Positions 8,293 to 16,890 of a DNA stretch of 30,902 nt are shown here, in pieces (the first letter of the stretch is position 1; each line of letters begins with the position of its first letter). Both the position numbers and the translations under genes were made by a program. Under the pieces are notes generated by a model. That model did not search any database, was not told the origin of the DNA, and saw only the letters and a program-made list of their open reading frames with translations. This DNA comes from an uncultured Collinsella sp. Lineage in GTDB: Bacteria; Actinomycetota; Coriobacteriia; Coriobacteriales; Coriobacteriaceae. The stretch spans positions 1 to 30,902 of the forward strand of contig CAAELJ010000019.1 of NCBI GenBank assembly GCA_900756725.1. Reading direction: 5' to 3'.

Positions 8293-8328
8293 AGCAGGCT
8301 GTGGGTTTTACTCACAGCCTGCTTTTTC
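8293..8328 (+). terminator. Rho-independent terminator after tsf
   Basis: AGCAGGCTGTG (8293-8303) pairs perfectly with CACAGCCTGCT (8313-8323) around a 9-base loop and is followed by TTTT. Strong intrinsic terminator. Confidence 0.93.
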
Positions 8329-8330
8329 AT

Positions 8331-8357
8331 GGCTCTTATCAGAGCCTTTGCTATCAT
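8331..8357 (+). promoter_or_regulatory. pyrH-operon promoter (extended -10) with overlapping palindrome
   Basis: TGCTATCAT (8349-8357) is an extended -10 identical to that of rpsB. No good -35 is visible at 16-18 bases; instead a palindrome, GGCTCT-TATC-AGAGCC (8331-8346), covers that position. This could be an operator for a regulator or simply the foot of the terminator region. The start site would be near 8364, about 20 bases before the ribosome binding site of pyrH. Confidence 0.6.
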
Positions 8358-8386
8358 ATTGAGAGTCTAATTAAAGGAGGATCGCT

Positions 8387-9109
8387 TTGTCCGACATCCG
8401 ATATAAACGCGTGCTTCTGAAGCTTTCCGGCGAAGCACTGATGGGCGACGGCCAATATGGCATCGACCCCAAGATTACCGACCATCTTGCCAAGCAGGTC
8501 AAGGAGCTGCTCGCCGTTGGCCATGAGGTCGGCGTTGTTGTCGGCGGCGGCAACATTTTCCGCGGCATGGCCGGCGCTGCCGGTGGCATGGAGCGCGCCC
8601 AGGCCGACTACATGGGCATGCTGGCAACCGTTATGAACGCGCTTGCCCTGCAGGACGCCTTTGAGCACAACGATGTTCCCTGCCGCGTGATGAGCGCTAT
8701 CCAGATGAATGAGATCTGCGAGCCCTATATTCGCCGTCGCGCCATCAACCACCTTTCCAAGGGTAATGTCGTTATTTTTGCCGCCGGTTCGGGCAATCCG
8801 TACTTTACGACCGACACCGCCGCGGCTCTTCGTGCCTGCGAGATCGGTGCCGAGATTCTGATTAAGGCCACCAAGGTTGACGGCATCTACGACAAGGATC
8901 CTGTCAAGTGTTCCGATGCCGTCCGTTTTGACAAGATTACCTATCACGAGGTTCTCGTCCGCGGTCTGCAGGTTATGGATTCCACGGCCACGGCGCTGTG
9001 CCAGGATAACCGTATGCCGATTTTGGTCCTCAACATCGATGGCGAGGACACCGTCAAACGCGCGCTTTCGGGTGAGCCCGTCGGCACGCTCGTCTATCAG
9101 GAGGATTAA
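8387..9109 (+). CDS. pyrH: Uridylate (UMP) kinase
   Basis: This hexameric bacterial UMP kinase of the amino-acid-kinase fold phosphorylates UMP to UDP. The 240-residue protein has LLKLSGEALMG (about 10-20), VGVVVGGGNIFRG, the DYMGMLATVMNALALQD segment, and AEILIKATKVDGIYDKDP. The start is TTG 8387, placed six bases after AAAGGAGG (8373-8380); no ATG fits. It heads an eight-gene unit and is followed two bases later by frr, the common pyrH-frr order. Confidence 0.97.
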   Translation: MSDIRYKRVLLKLSGEALMGDGQYGIDPKITDHLAKQVKELLAVGHEVGVVVGGGNIFRGMAGAAGGMERAQADYMGMLATVMNALALQDAFEHNDVPCRVMSAIQMNEICEPYIRRRAINHLSKGNVVIFAAGSGNPYFTTDTAAALRACEIGAEILIKATKVDGIYDKDPVKCSDAVRFDKITYHEVLVRGLQVMDSTATALCQDNRMPILVLNIDGEDTVKRALSGEPVGTLVYQED

Positions 9110-9111
9110 GC

Positions 9112-9648
9112 ATGGCAGAGAATATCACCGCCCACATGGACAAGTCGCTCGAGTCCCTCAAGCACAACTTCTCCAAGGTTCGCACGGGCCGCGCCAACGC
9201 TAACATTCTGTCCGACATTTCGGTCGATTACTACGGTGTTCCCACGCCGGTTACCCAGGTTGCCGCCGTTAAGACCCCCGAGGCTCACATGCTGCTTATC
9301 GAGCCCTGGGACAAGGCGCTCGTCAACGCCATCGTGAAGGCTATCAGCGCTTCCGATCTGGGCATTACTCCCAACTCTGACGGTACCGTCGTGCGCCTGC
9401 CGTTCCCGGCTCCCACCGAGGAGCGTCGTCGCGAGCTCGTCAAGGAGTGCCGCGAGTATGCCGAGCAGGCCAAGGTCTCCATTCGCAACATCCGTCGCGA
9501 CTTTAACAACAAGCTCGAGCGCGACGAAGAGCTCACCGAGGACGATGTCCGTCGCGAGCAGGCCAAGGTCCAGAAGCATACCGATGAGTATGTTGCCAAG
9601 GTCGAGGAGCTTCTGAAGGAAAAAGAAGCCGAGGTCATGGAGATCTAA
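9112..9648 (+). CDS. frr: Ribosome recycling factor
   Basis: RRF splits post-termination ribosomes together with EF-G. The 178-residue protein has the signature KVRTGRANANILSDISVDYYG (about 22-42), SDLGITPNSDG and RRELVKECREYAEQAKVSIR, and a long helical C-terminal half. CAGGAGGA (9098-9105), inside the end of pyrH, precedes ATG 9112 by six bases. It is a few residues shorter than the 185 residues typical of the family, with nothing evidently missing. Confidence 0.97.
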   Translation: MAENITAHMDKSLESLKHNFSKVRTGRANANILSDISVDYYGVPTPVTQVAAVKTPEAHMLLIEPWDKALVNAIVKAISASDLGITPNSDGTVVRLPFPAPTEERRRELVKECREYAEQAKVSIRNIRRDFNNKLERDEELTEDDVRREQAKVQKHTDEYVAKVEELLKEKEAEVMEI

Positions 9649-9649
9649 G

Positions 9650-10444
9650 GTGCAATACGACGAGAACAAACTGGTCGAGTACTTTGCCGACGCCCCTGCG
9701 GGCGTCGGTTTTTCCGACCTTGACCTCAATAAGATTCCGCATCATATTTCGTGCATCATGGACGGTAACGGTCGCTGGGCCACGGCGCGCGGTCTTGCCC
9801 GCACCGAGGGACACAAGGCCGGTATCGTCTCCCTGCGCGAGATTATTACCGCATGCGTGCGTTTGGGCGTCGACGTCCTTTCGGCCTATGCGTTTTCCAC
9901 CGAAAACTGGAATCGTCCTCAGCATGAGGTCAACGTTTTAATGCATCTGTTTGCTAAGACGTTTATCGATGAGCTGCCGCTGCTTAAGCGCGAAAACGTG
10001 CGCGTTGTCTTTTTGGGCGATATATCCGCACTGCCCAAGAAGACCCGCGATGTCTTTGAGCGAGGTCTTGCCGAGTGTGCCGACCATACCGGCATGACGC
10101 TGGCACTTGCCGTCAACTACGGAGCCCGTGCCGAGATCACCCGTGCCGTCCGTCAGATCGCGCTCGATGCCGCTGCCGGAAAGATCGTTCCGGCCGCTAT
10201 CGACGATGATATGGTTGCTTCGCACCTGTACACCGCTGGGCTACCCGATCCTGAGCTTGTGATTCGAACCTCCGGCGAGCTTCGCCTTTCGAACTATCTG
10301 CTGTGGCAGGTTGCCTATTCCGAGTTTTATGTCACCGATACCTATTGGCCCGACTTTGATCGTTGGGGTCTTGTCAACGCCATTTTGGCCTATCAGGGCC
10401 GCGACCGTAGGTTTGGTGGACTGAGCAAGACCGAGGAGGCTTAA
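9650..10444 (+). CDS. uppS: Isoprenyl transferase (undecaprenyl diphosphate synthase)
   Basis: This cis-prenyltransferase condenses isopentenyl diphosphate into the C55 carrier lipid for peptidoglycan. The 264-residue protein has the catalytic ISCIMDGNGRWATARG (D38), then AYAFSTENWNRP, VNYGAR, and the diphosphate-binding ELVIRTSGELRLSNYLLWQ. About 30 residues precede the catalytic core. The start is GTG 9650, one base after the frr stop, with GGAG at 9639-9642. It sits beside cdsA, dxr and ispG, so precursor supply and carrier synthesis share one transcript. Confidence 0.96.
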   Translation: MQYDENKLVEYFADAPAGVGFSDLDLNKIPHHISCIMDGNGRWATARGLARTEGHKAGIVSLREIITACVRLGVDVLSAYAFSTENWNRPQHEVNVLMHLFAKTFIDELPLLKRENVRVVFLGDISALPKKTRDVFERGLAECADHTGMTLALAVNYGARAEITRAVRQIALDAAAGKIVPAAIDDDMVASHLYTAGLPDPELVIRTSGELRLSNYLLWQVAYSEFYVTDTYWPDFDRWGLVNAILAYQGRDRRFGGLSKTEEA

Positions 10445-10446
10445 TC

Positions 10447-11322
10447 GTGTCCGATCGTCCCAAGGCGTCTGCTCCCAAGGCGCCTACCGCCAAGAGCGGC
10501 GCGGCCGCGACTTCGTGGCTTGCCGGCTTTATTACCCGTGCCGCCGCAGGTATCGTCTACGCCGTCGTATTTATTCTCTGCCTGGTTTTGGGTATCGTTC
10601 CCACCGCCATCTTCGTCTCCGTCATGAGCGGCCTGTGCTGCTTTGAGTATTTCCGCATGACGAAGCTCGATGGCAAGGTGGCCAACGAGCGCCTGGGTAT
10701 CGCTGCCGCCGTGCTCTTTCCGCTCTCGGCGCTGGGCGACTCGCTGCTGTTGAATGCGCTGCTTTTTGCATTGATGCTTGCGGTGGGCATTTGGTATGTC
10801 TGTTCGTCGCGTACCCGCATATCCGATGTGGCTGTGACACTCATGGGTCCCATCTACACCGGTTTTATGCTGTCGGCCATCGTGCTGCTGCGCGATGCCG
10901 TGCCCGGTTTTGCCGGCGCCCTGCTTTCGGTGGGTGTTTGCGCGTCTCTCTGGGTCTCCGATTCGTTTGCCTACATCGTGGGCAGCCGTATCGGCAAGCA
11001 CAAGATGGTCCCCAAGATCTCTCCCAAAAAGAGCTGGGAGGGCTTTGTCGGCGGCATCTTGGGCTCGGTTCTTATCTGGCTTATTTTGTGGGCGACGCAT
11101 TTCTATAAGCTGAGCTTGCCCTATGCGCTGCTTTGCGGCGTGGTTGTGTCCATCCTGGGCGTTATCGGTGACCTCATCGAGTCACGCATCAAGCGTGGCG
11201 TGGGCGTCAAGGATTCTGGCAACCTTATTCCGGGCCATGGCGGCATGCTCGATCGTAGCGACTCGCTTATCTTTGGCTGCATTACCGCGCAGCTGCTTTT
11301 GATGATCGGAGGCGTGCTGTAA
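10447..11322 (+). CDS. cdsA: Phosphatidate cytidylyltransferase
   Basis: CdsA makes CDP-diacylglycerol from phosphatidate and CTP in the membrane. The 291-residue protein has a roughly 25-residue Ala/Pro/Lys-rich cytoplasmic tail, about eight hydrophobic segments, the PKKSWEGFVGG segment (near 198-208), and the C-terminal family signature GDLIESRIKRGVGVKDSGN then PGHGGMLDRSDS. GTG 10447 follows GAGGAGG (10433-10439) by seven bases. Its stop overlaps the dxr ATG by one base (TAATG). Confidence 0.96.
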   Translation: MSDRPKASAPKAPTAKSGAAATSWLAGFITRAAAGIVYAVVFILCLVLGIVPTAIFVSVMSGLCCFEYFRMTKLDGKVANERLGIAAAVLFPLSALGDSLLLNALLFALMLAVGIWYVCSSRTRISDVAVTLMGPIYTGFMLSAIVLLRDAVPGFAGALLSVGVCASLWVSDSFAYIVGSRIGKHKMVPKISPKKSWEGFVGGILGSVLIWLILWATHFYKLSLPYALLCGVVVSILGVIGDLIESRIKRGVGVKDSGNLIPGHGGMLDRSDSLIFGCITAQLLLMIGGVL

Positions 11323-12509
11323 TGGCCTTTCAGACGACGTACGCCCCCGATGGCCGTCTGCGGGTTGCAATTTTGGGCTGTACGGGCTCTATTGGCACCC
11401 AGGCGCTCGATGTTTGCCGTCAGCATGCCGACCGTCTGCAGGTGACGGCGCTTTCCGTTAATTCCAGTACCGCTGAGCTTGTTGCGCTTGCCCGTGAGTT
11501 TTCGGTTCCGGCCGTTGCCGTGGCCGACACCACCCACGGTACGGACGCTGTGCTGCAGGAGCTGCCCGAGGGCACGGAGCTCGGCGTTGGTGCGCAGGCG
11601 GTTTGTGAGCTCGCGCGTCGCGATGACGTCGACTGTGTGCTTGTTGCCATTGTGGGCGCTGCCGGGCTCGAAGCGAGCCATGCGGCCCTGACCTCGAACA
11701 AGCGTCTTGCACTTGCTAACAAGGAGTCCCTCGTTGTCGGCGGTGACCTGCTGATGCCGTTGGCGCAGCCCGGTCAGCTTATTCCAGTCGACTCCGAGCA
11801 CTCCGCCATCTACCAGTGCTATCTGGGGGAGAATCCGCGCGAGGCTCACTGCATTTGGCTCACTTGCTCGGGTGGTCCGTTCTTTGGCCGTACGCGCGAC
11901 GAGCTCAATTGCGTGACACGCTCCGATGCGCTGGCACACCCCACGTGGGCCATGGGTGCTAAGATCACCATCGACTCTGCGACCCTCATGAATAAGGGCT
12001 TGGAGCGTATCGAGGCGATGCACCTGTTCGGGTGCGATCTCGACTTTATCAACGTGGTCGTTCAGCGCCAGTCAAAGATCCACTCGATGGTCGAGTATGC
12101 GGACGGCTCTGTGATGGCACATCTTGGTGCGTCCGACATGCGCATTCCCATCCAGTTCGCGTTCTCGTATCCCGAGCGGTGGGATACCCCAGCGCCTCGA
12201 ATCGATTTCCGCGAGCTCGGGCAGCTTACGTTTGATGCTGCCGATATGGACACATTCCGCTGCCTGGCGCTGGCCGAGCGTGCCGGCAGAACGGGCGGCA
12301 CCATGCCGTGCGTGCTGAATGCCGCCAACGAAGTTGCCGTCGATGCCTTCCTGCACGATGCCTGTACCTTTACCGATATCGACCGTATCGTCGAGTCGTG
12401 CATGGATGCACACGATACGCAGGCGGTCGCATCCTTTGAGCAGCTTCGCGATATCGATACGTGGGCTCGTGCCAAGGCCGCCGAGGTGCTCGCTGCAACC
12501 CGCTCTTAA
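11322..12509 (+). CDS. dxr: 1-deoxy-D-xylulose 5-phosphate reductoisomerase
   Basis: Dxr makes MEP from DXP with NADPH, the committed step of the non-mevalonate isoprenoid pathway. The 395-residue protein has the NADPH motif GCTGSIGTQAL (about 19-29), LANKESLVVGG, PVDSEHSAIYQ (metal-binding D and E), SGGPFFG, HPTWAMGAKITIDSATLMNKG, and the KIHSM active-site segment. The usual HPQS before it reads QRQS, a tolerable variation because the catalytic His of IHSM is kept. It overlaps cdsA by one base. ispG, another MEP-pathway gene, is two genes downstream. Confidence 0.97.
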   Translation: MAFQTTYAPDGRLRVAILGCTGSIGTQALDVCRQHADRLQVTALSVNSSTAELVALAREFSVPAVAVADTTHGTDAVLQELPEGTELGVGAQAVCELARRDDVDCVLVAIVGAAGLEASHAALTSNKRLALANKESLVVGGDLLMPLAQPGQLIPVDSEHSAIYQCYLGENPREAHCIWLTCSGGPFFGRTRDELNCVTRSDALAHPTWAMGAKITIDSATLMNKGLERIEAMHLFGCDLDFINVVVQRQSKIHSMVEYADGSVMAHLGASDMRIPIQFAFSYPERWDTPAPRIDFRELGQLTFDAADMDTFRCLALAERAGRTGGTMPCVLNAANEVAVDAFLHDACTFTDIDRIVESCMDAHDTQAVASFEQLRDIDTWARAKAAEVLAATRS

Positions 12510-12532
12510 TCGTAAGGATTGCTTTTCGTTTT

Positions 12533-13894
12533 ATGGATACTGTTCTGAGCGTTCTCTCCTCAGTCTTTTGGGGCCTTTTGATGCTATCCGTCCTCGTGTT
12601 TCTGCATGAGGGCGGCCACTTTTTGGCGGCCCGTGCGTGCGGCGTGCGCGTCACCGAGTTTTTCTTGGGCCTACCGTGCCGCTTTGACATTCATCGTACG
12701 TCGCGTCGCATCGGTACCAAGTTTGGCGTGACGCCGCTGCTGCTGGGTGGCTATGCCGCTATCTGCGGTATGGATCCGACCGAAGTCTCGTGCGCCGACC
12801 GTGTGCTTGCGGCGATCTATCGTCATGGTCGCGTTTCGGTTGCAGACCTTTCCGTCGAGCTGGAGCTGCCCGAGGAGGATGTTCTCGAGGCTTGTGCCTT
12901 GCTTTTGGGCTGGGGTTCCATTGCGCCTTGGTACGAGGAAGGGGAGAAGCCTTCACCCAGCTATTATCCGGTTAGGTACCAGACGCTGCCGCGCGATGCT
13001 GCAGGATATACCACCTTTGACGGCCGCAAGTTCGATCGAGAGCATGCGACTGCCGAGGGCGATGTGTGGGAGCTGCCGGTCGCTGCTTCGGAGTTCCTCG
13101 AGCAGGAGCGATCGCATACCTATCTGGGCCAGGGTTTTCTCCAGCGTGCCTTTATGCTGCTCGCGGGCATTCTCGTCAATATCCTGACGGGCTTTTTGCT
13201 GCTTATGAGCATCTACTCTATCGCCGGCGTATCGGTGCCGGTCGATAGCAATGTGATCGGTCAGGTCGAAGAAGGCTCGATAGCCGCCAAGGCGGGCATC
13301 GAGGCCGGCGACACGATTCTTAGTGTCGATGGCGTGTCGTGCTCTTCCTGGATGGACGTGTACGATGCGATCGGAGCGGCCGCCGGCAAGGACGATATCG
13401 CCATTGAGTATCAGCACGACGGTAAGAATCTTTCTACCGCGGTCGCGCTCAAGGAGGACGAGCGTTTGGGTGTTTATGCTTCTACGCAGGTGGTCCATTT
13501 GGACCCTATCACCTCGGCGCGCCTGTCGTTCTCCTATGTACAGCAGACTGCTGAGGGCGTGATGCGCCTGCTGCAGCCGCAGCATACGATGGAGATACTC
13601 GATCAGTCCAGCTCGATTGTGGGCATCAGCGTCATGTCTTCTCAGGCGGCGGCAGCCGGCCCTGCGACGTTCTTGACGTTTGCCGCGCTCATCTCGTTTT
13701 CGCTGGGCTTTATGAACCTGCTGCCCATTCCGCCGCTCGACGGGGGAAAGCTGGTTATCGAGATCATCCAAAAGGTCGCCGGTCACGAGTTGCCGCTGAA
13801 GGTGCAGACGATCGTGAGCTATGTCGGCATCGCGCTCTTTGCGCTGCTGTTTGTCTATATGCTTCGTTCCGACGTCCTTCGATTTATTTTGTAG
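12533..13894 (+). CDS. rseP: RseP/RIP family site-2 metalloprotease with a large inserted domain
   Basis: This intramembrane zinc protease is of the type that cleaves anti-sigma factors or signal-peptide remnants. The 453-residue protein has TM1 with HEGGH (25-29), a GGYAAICGM loop (72-80), a second TM segment (about 203-230; LAGILVN where most homologues have AGP-x-x-N), a PDZ domain (about 238-310), and the C-terminal LLPIPPLDGG motif (396-405). Residues 84-200 are extra compared with standard RseP. Their first half (about 87-135) resembles a winged helix: a helix, then RVSVADLSVELELPEEDVLEA, then LLLGWGSI. The ATG at 12533 lies 14 bases after AAGGA (12514-12518), a long spacing. Neighbours dxr and ispG match the common dxr-rseP-ispG order. 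Confidence 0.92.
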   Translation: MDTVLSVLSSVFWGLLMLSVLVFLHEGGHFLAARACGVRVTEFFLGLPCRFDIHRTSRRIGTKFGVTPLLLGGYAAICGMDPTEVSCADRVLAAIYRHGRVSVADLSVELELPEEDVLEACALLLGWGSIAPWYEEGEKPSPSYYPVRYQTLPRDAAGYTTFDGRKFDREHATAEGDVWELPVAASEFLEQERSHTYLGQGFLQRAFMLLAGILVNILTGFLLLMSIYSIAGVSVPVDSNVIGQVEEGSIAAKAGIEAGDTILSVDGVSCSSWMDVYDAIGAAAGKDDIAIEYQHDGKNLSTAVALKEDERLGVYASTQVVHLDPITSARLSFSYVQQTAEGVMRLLQPQHTMEILDQSSSIVGISVMSSQAAAAGPATFLTFAALISFSLGFMNLLPIPPLDGGKLVIEIIQKVAGHELPLKVQTIVSYVGIALFALLFVYMLRSDVLRFIL

Positions 13895-13907
13895 GGGAGT
13901 GTTTGGA

Positions 13908-14990
13908 TTGTCTTTGTCCCATCCTTTGCCGCGCGAGATGACGCGCCCCGTATTTGTGGGCGACGTGCAGATAGGCGGCGGCGCTCCGGTGGTGGTTCAG
14001 TCCATGACCTGTACCGATACCGCCGACGCCCAGGCAACGCTTGGTCAAGTGCGCGAACTCGCCCAGGCGGGTTGTGATGTTGTGCGCGTGAGCGTGCCCA
14101 CCGAGGCTGCGCTCGAGGGCTTTCGCACGATTTGTGCCGAGTCACCGGTACCAATCGTTGCCGATATCCACTTTAACCACAAGCTGGCCATTGCCGCCGT
14201 GGAGGCCGGTGCCGCCAAGCTCCGCATCAATCCCGGCAACATCGGCGATTGGGCCAAGGTCGATGCCGTGATCGATGCCGCGGGCGCCGCTGGGTGCGCG
14301 ATTCGCATTGGCGTGAACGCGGGCTCGCTTGAGCAGGATATCGCCGAACGCGATGACCTTTCGCAGCCCGAAAAGCTCGTGATGTCGAGCGAGCGTTTCG
14401 TCAAGCATTTTGAGGATCGCGGCTTTACCAATATCGTGCTTTCCGCCAAGGCTCATAGCGTGTCCACGACGCTTGACACCTATCGTGCCCTGTCGCGCGA
14501 AATCCCCCATGTCCCGCTTCACTTGGGCGTGACGGAGGCCGGAACCAAGCTCCAGGGCACCATTAAGAGCTCTGTGGGCCTGGGTATTCTGCTTTCCGAG
14601 GGCATTGGCGACACCATGCGCGTCTCGCTTACGGCCGATCCGATCGAGGAGCCGCCGGTCGCCTGGGGAATTTTACAGTCGCTGGGCCTTCGCCGCCGCG
14701 GTCCCGAGATTGTCTCGTGCCCCACGTGCGCCCGCTGCCAGGTCAACCTGATTCCCATCGCTGAGGAGGTCACCGAGCGTCTTAAGAACTACTCCGCGCC
14801 GCTTTCGATCGCCGTTATGGGATGCGCGGTCAATGGCCCCGGCGAGGCTTCTGACGCTGACTTGGGCGTTGCCTGCGGACGAGGTCAGGGCCTGCTCTTT
14901 TCGCACGGCCAGATCATTGGTAAAGTAGCTGAGGACCAAATTGTCGATGCGCTTATGGCCGAGGTCGACAAGCTTATTGAGGAGAAATAA
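13908..14990 (+). CDS. ispG: 4-hydroxy-3-methylbut-2-en-1-yl diphosphate synthase (flavodoxin type)
   Basis: IspG is a [4Fe-4S] enzyme that converts MEcPP to HMBPP late in the MEP pathway. The 360-residue protein has IGGGAPVVVQSMTCTDT near residues 22-38, VSVPTE, and VADIHFNHKLA, then LRINPGNIG. The cluster-binding cysteines are in CPTCARCQVNL and AVMGCAVNGPGEA near the C-terminus. The start is taken as TTG 13908, eight bases after AGGGGAG (13893-13899). GTG 13899, TTG 13914 and ATG 13938 are in-frame alternatives. It lies 13 bases after the site-2 protease and abuts proS. Confidence 0.95.
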   Translation: MSLSHPLPREMTRPVFVGDVQIGGGAPVVVQSMTCTDTADAQATLGQVRELAQAGCDVVRVSVPTEAALEGFRTICAESPVPIVADIHFNHKLAIAAVEAGAAKLRINPGNIGDWAKVDAVIDAAGAAGCAIRIGVNAGSLEQDIAERDDLSQPEKLVMSSERFVKHFEDRGFTNIVLSAKAHSVSTTLDTYRALSREIPHVPLHLGVTEAGTKLQGTIKSSVGLGILLSEGIGDTMRVSLTADPIEEPPVAWGILQSLGLRRRGPEIVSCPTCARCQVNLIPIAEEVTERLKNYSAPLSIAVMGCAVNGPGEASDADLGVACGRGQGLLFSHGQIIGKVAEDQIVDALMAEVDKLIEEK

Positions 14991-16712
14991 ATGACTCGAG
15001 CAATGTATATGTCAAAGCTGTATGCTCCGACGCTCAAAGAGGATCCGGCCGACGCCGAACTTGCGAGCCATCGTCTGCTGCTCCGTGCCGGCATGATTCG
15101 CAAGGAGGCCGCCGGTCTCTATTCCTATCTGCCGCTCGCGTGGCGCTCGATTCGCAAGATCGAGAACATCGTGCGTGACGAGATGGACGCTGCCGGCGCC
15201 CAGGAGCTCATGATGCCCATCATGGTCGATGCCGAGCTGTGGCGCGAGTCCGGCCGTATCGATGCCTATGGCAAGGAGCTCGTGCGCTTTGATGACCGCC
15301 ATGGCCGCGAGTTCGTGCTCGGCCCCACGCACGAGGAGACCGTGACCGCCCTGGTGCGCAATGAACTGCGTTCCTACAAGCAGCTGCCGGTGAATCTCTA
15401 TCACATCCAGGATAAGTTCCGCGATGAGTTCCGTCCCCGCTTTGGCCTGATGCGCGGTCGCGAGTTCATCATGAAGGACGCCTACAGCTTCTCCGCCACG
15501 CAGGAGAGCCTGCAGGAGGAGTACGACAAGATGAAGCAGGCGTACGCCAATATTTGCGATCGCTGCTACATCAAGGCTCTGCCCGTCGTTGCCGATTCCG
15601 GCGAGATCGGTGGTGACACCTCTGTCGAGTACATGGCGCTGGCCGAGGCCGGCGAGGCTTCGCTGGTCTACTGCGACGATTGCGGCTTTGCTGCCGATGA
15701 CGAGGCTGCAAGCACCAAGGTCGTCGTGACTGAGGGCCCCGGTGACGGTACGCTCACCAAGGTCGAGACTCCGGGTATGGGCACCATCGAGGCTGTTGCC
15801 AAGTTCTTTGGGTTCCCCGAGAACGGCACGCGCAAGTCCCTGGCTCTCATTGACGCCGAGGGTAAGCCTGTTGTGGCTATCGTTCCGGGCGATCACGAGC
15901 TCAACGACTGCAAGGCCGAGCACGTCTTTGGCAAGGGCTATCGCATGATGACCGACGAGGAGCTCCAGACCTACGGTCTGCATAAGGGCTTTATCGGACC
16001 GGTTAACCTGCCCGAGGGTATTCGTCTGGTCTGCGATGAGAGCCTGCGTGAGTCCAAGCAGTGGGCCTGCGGTGCCAACGAGGTCGACTATCACTTTACC
16101 GGTGCCTGCCCCGAGCGCGATTTTTCCGTCGACGAGTGGGCCGACCTTGTCACTGTCGTTGCCGGCGACCCCTGCCCGCACTGCGGCAAGCCGCTTTCCG
16201 CTGCCCGCGGTATCGAGGTCTCTCAGGTCTTCCAATTGGGCACCAAGTACTCCGAGGCCATGGGTGCCACCTTTATGGACGAGGATGGCAAGGAGAAGCC
16301 GCTCATCATGGGTTGCTACGGCGTGGGCGTGTCTCGCTCGCTCGCTGCCGTCGTGGAGCAGCATAACGACGAGCACGGAATCGTCTGGCCGGTCTCCGTT
16401 GCCCCGTACGAGGTCGCGGTGATTCCGCTCGACCCCAAGAAGGAGGAGTGCGCTACCGTCTGCGACCAAATCGTCGAGGGTCTGTGCGCCGAGGGTATCG
16501 AGGTCGTCGTCGACGATCGCGATGAGCGTCCTGGCTTTAAGTTTGCCGACAACGACCTTATGGGCTTCCCGTATCAGGTGATTCTGGGTAAGCGCGGCCT
16601 TAAGAACGGTACCGTTGAGCTCAAGGACCGTGCTACGGGCGAGCGCGAGGATGTGGCGATTGATGAGGTCGTCGCCAAGGTCGCCGAGCTTGTGAAGGCA
16701 GCACGCCGTTAA
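14991..16712 (+). CDS. proS: Prolyl-tRNA synthetase, bacterial type with editing domain
   Basis: ProS is a class II synthetase that charges tRNA-Pro. The 573-residue protein has class II motif 2 and surrounding segments: LGPTHEETVTALVRNE (about 105-120), FRDEFRPRFGLMRGREFIMKD, and motif 3 in MGCYGVGVSRSLAAVVEQ. A YbaK-like insertion between motifs 2 and 3 (about residues 225-385) should deacylate Ala-tRNA-Pro. The anticodon-binding domain is at the C-terminus. ATG 14991 follows the ispG stop directly, with GAGGAG (14979-14984) six bases upstream. A strong terminator follows at 16743. Confidence 0.97.
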   Translation: MTRAMYMSKLYAPTLKEDPADAELASHRLLLRAGMIRKEAAGLYSYLPLAWRSIRKIENIVRDEMDAAGAQELMMPIMVDAELWRESGRIDAYGKELVRFDDRHGREFVLGPTHEETVTALVRNELRSYKQLPVNLYHIQDKFRDEFRPRFGLMRGREFIMKDAYSFSATQESLQEEYDKMKQAYANICDRCYIKALPVVADSGEIGGDTSVEYMALAEAGEASLVYCDDCGFAADDEAASTKVVVTEGPGDGTLTKVETPGMGTIEAVAKFFGFPENGTRKSLALIDAEGKPVVAIVPGDHELNDCKAEHVFGKGYRMMTDEELQTYGLHKGFIGPVNLPEGIRLVCDESLRESKQWACGANEVDYHFTGACPERDFSVDEWADLVTVVAGDPCPHCGKPLSAARGIEVSQVFQLGTKYSEAMGATFMDEDGKEKPLIMGCYGVGVSRSLAAVVEQHNDEHGIVWPVSVAPYEVAVIPLDPKKEECATVCDQIVEGLCAEGIEVVVDDRDERPGFKFADNDLMGFPYQVILGKRGLKNGTVELKDRATGEREDVAIDEVVAKVAELVKAARR

Positions 16713-16742
16713 TCGATATTTCTGCTAGTAGATGTAATTGCG

Positions 16743-16791
16743 GGACTGCCCCGTATCTCTCTTAGGATGAGATGCAGGGCAGTCCTTTTTG
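16743..16791 (+). terminator. Rho-independent terminator after proS
   Basis: GGACTGCCC (16743-16751) pairs with GGGCAGTCC (16777-16785); an inner stem GTATCTC/GAGATGC extends it after one mismatch. TTTTT follows. It ends the pyrH-proS unit. Confidence 0.95.
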
Positions 16792-16814
16792 TTGCATGAA
16801 TTAGCTCGACGGGT

Positions 16815-16858
16815 AAAGGAAAACCCCACAGCCCATATGAACTGCGGGGTTTTCCTTT
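16815..16858. terminator. Bidirectional terminator between convergent units
   Basis: AAAGGAAAACCCC (16815-16827) pairs perfectly with GGGGTTTTCCTTT (16846-16858), and CAG/CTG pairs inside. The T-rich arm serves both strands. It lies between proS and the minus-strand kinase-like gene, so it can stop transcription from either side. Confidence 0.88.
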
Positions 16859-16890
16859 GTGCCTCCGATGCGAAATGAATCGCTCAGATA

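Noticed and set aside
15012..16469. A 485-codon minus-strand open frame opposite proS
   Set aside because: Shadow frame in a codon-biased gene; no domain recognisable and no ribosome binding site of note.
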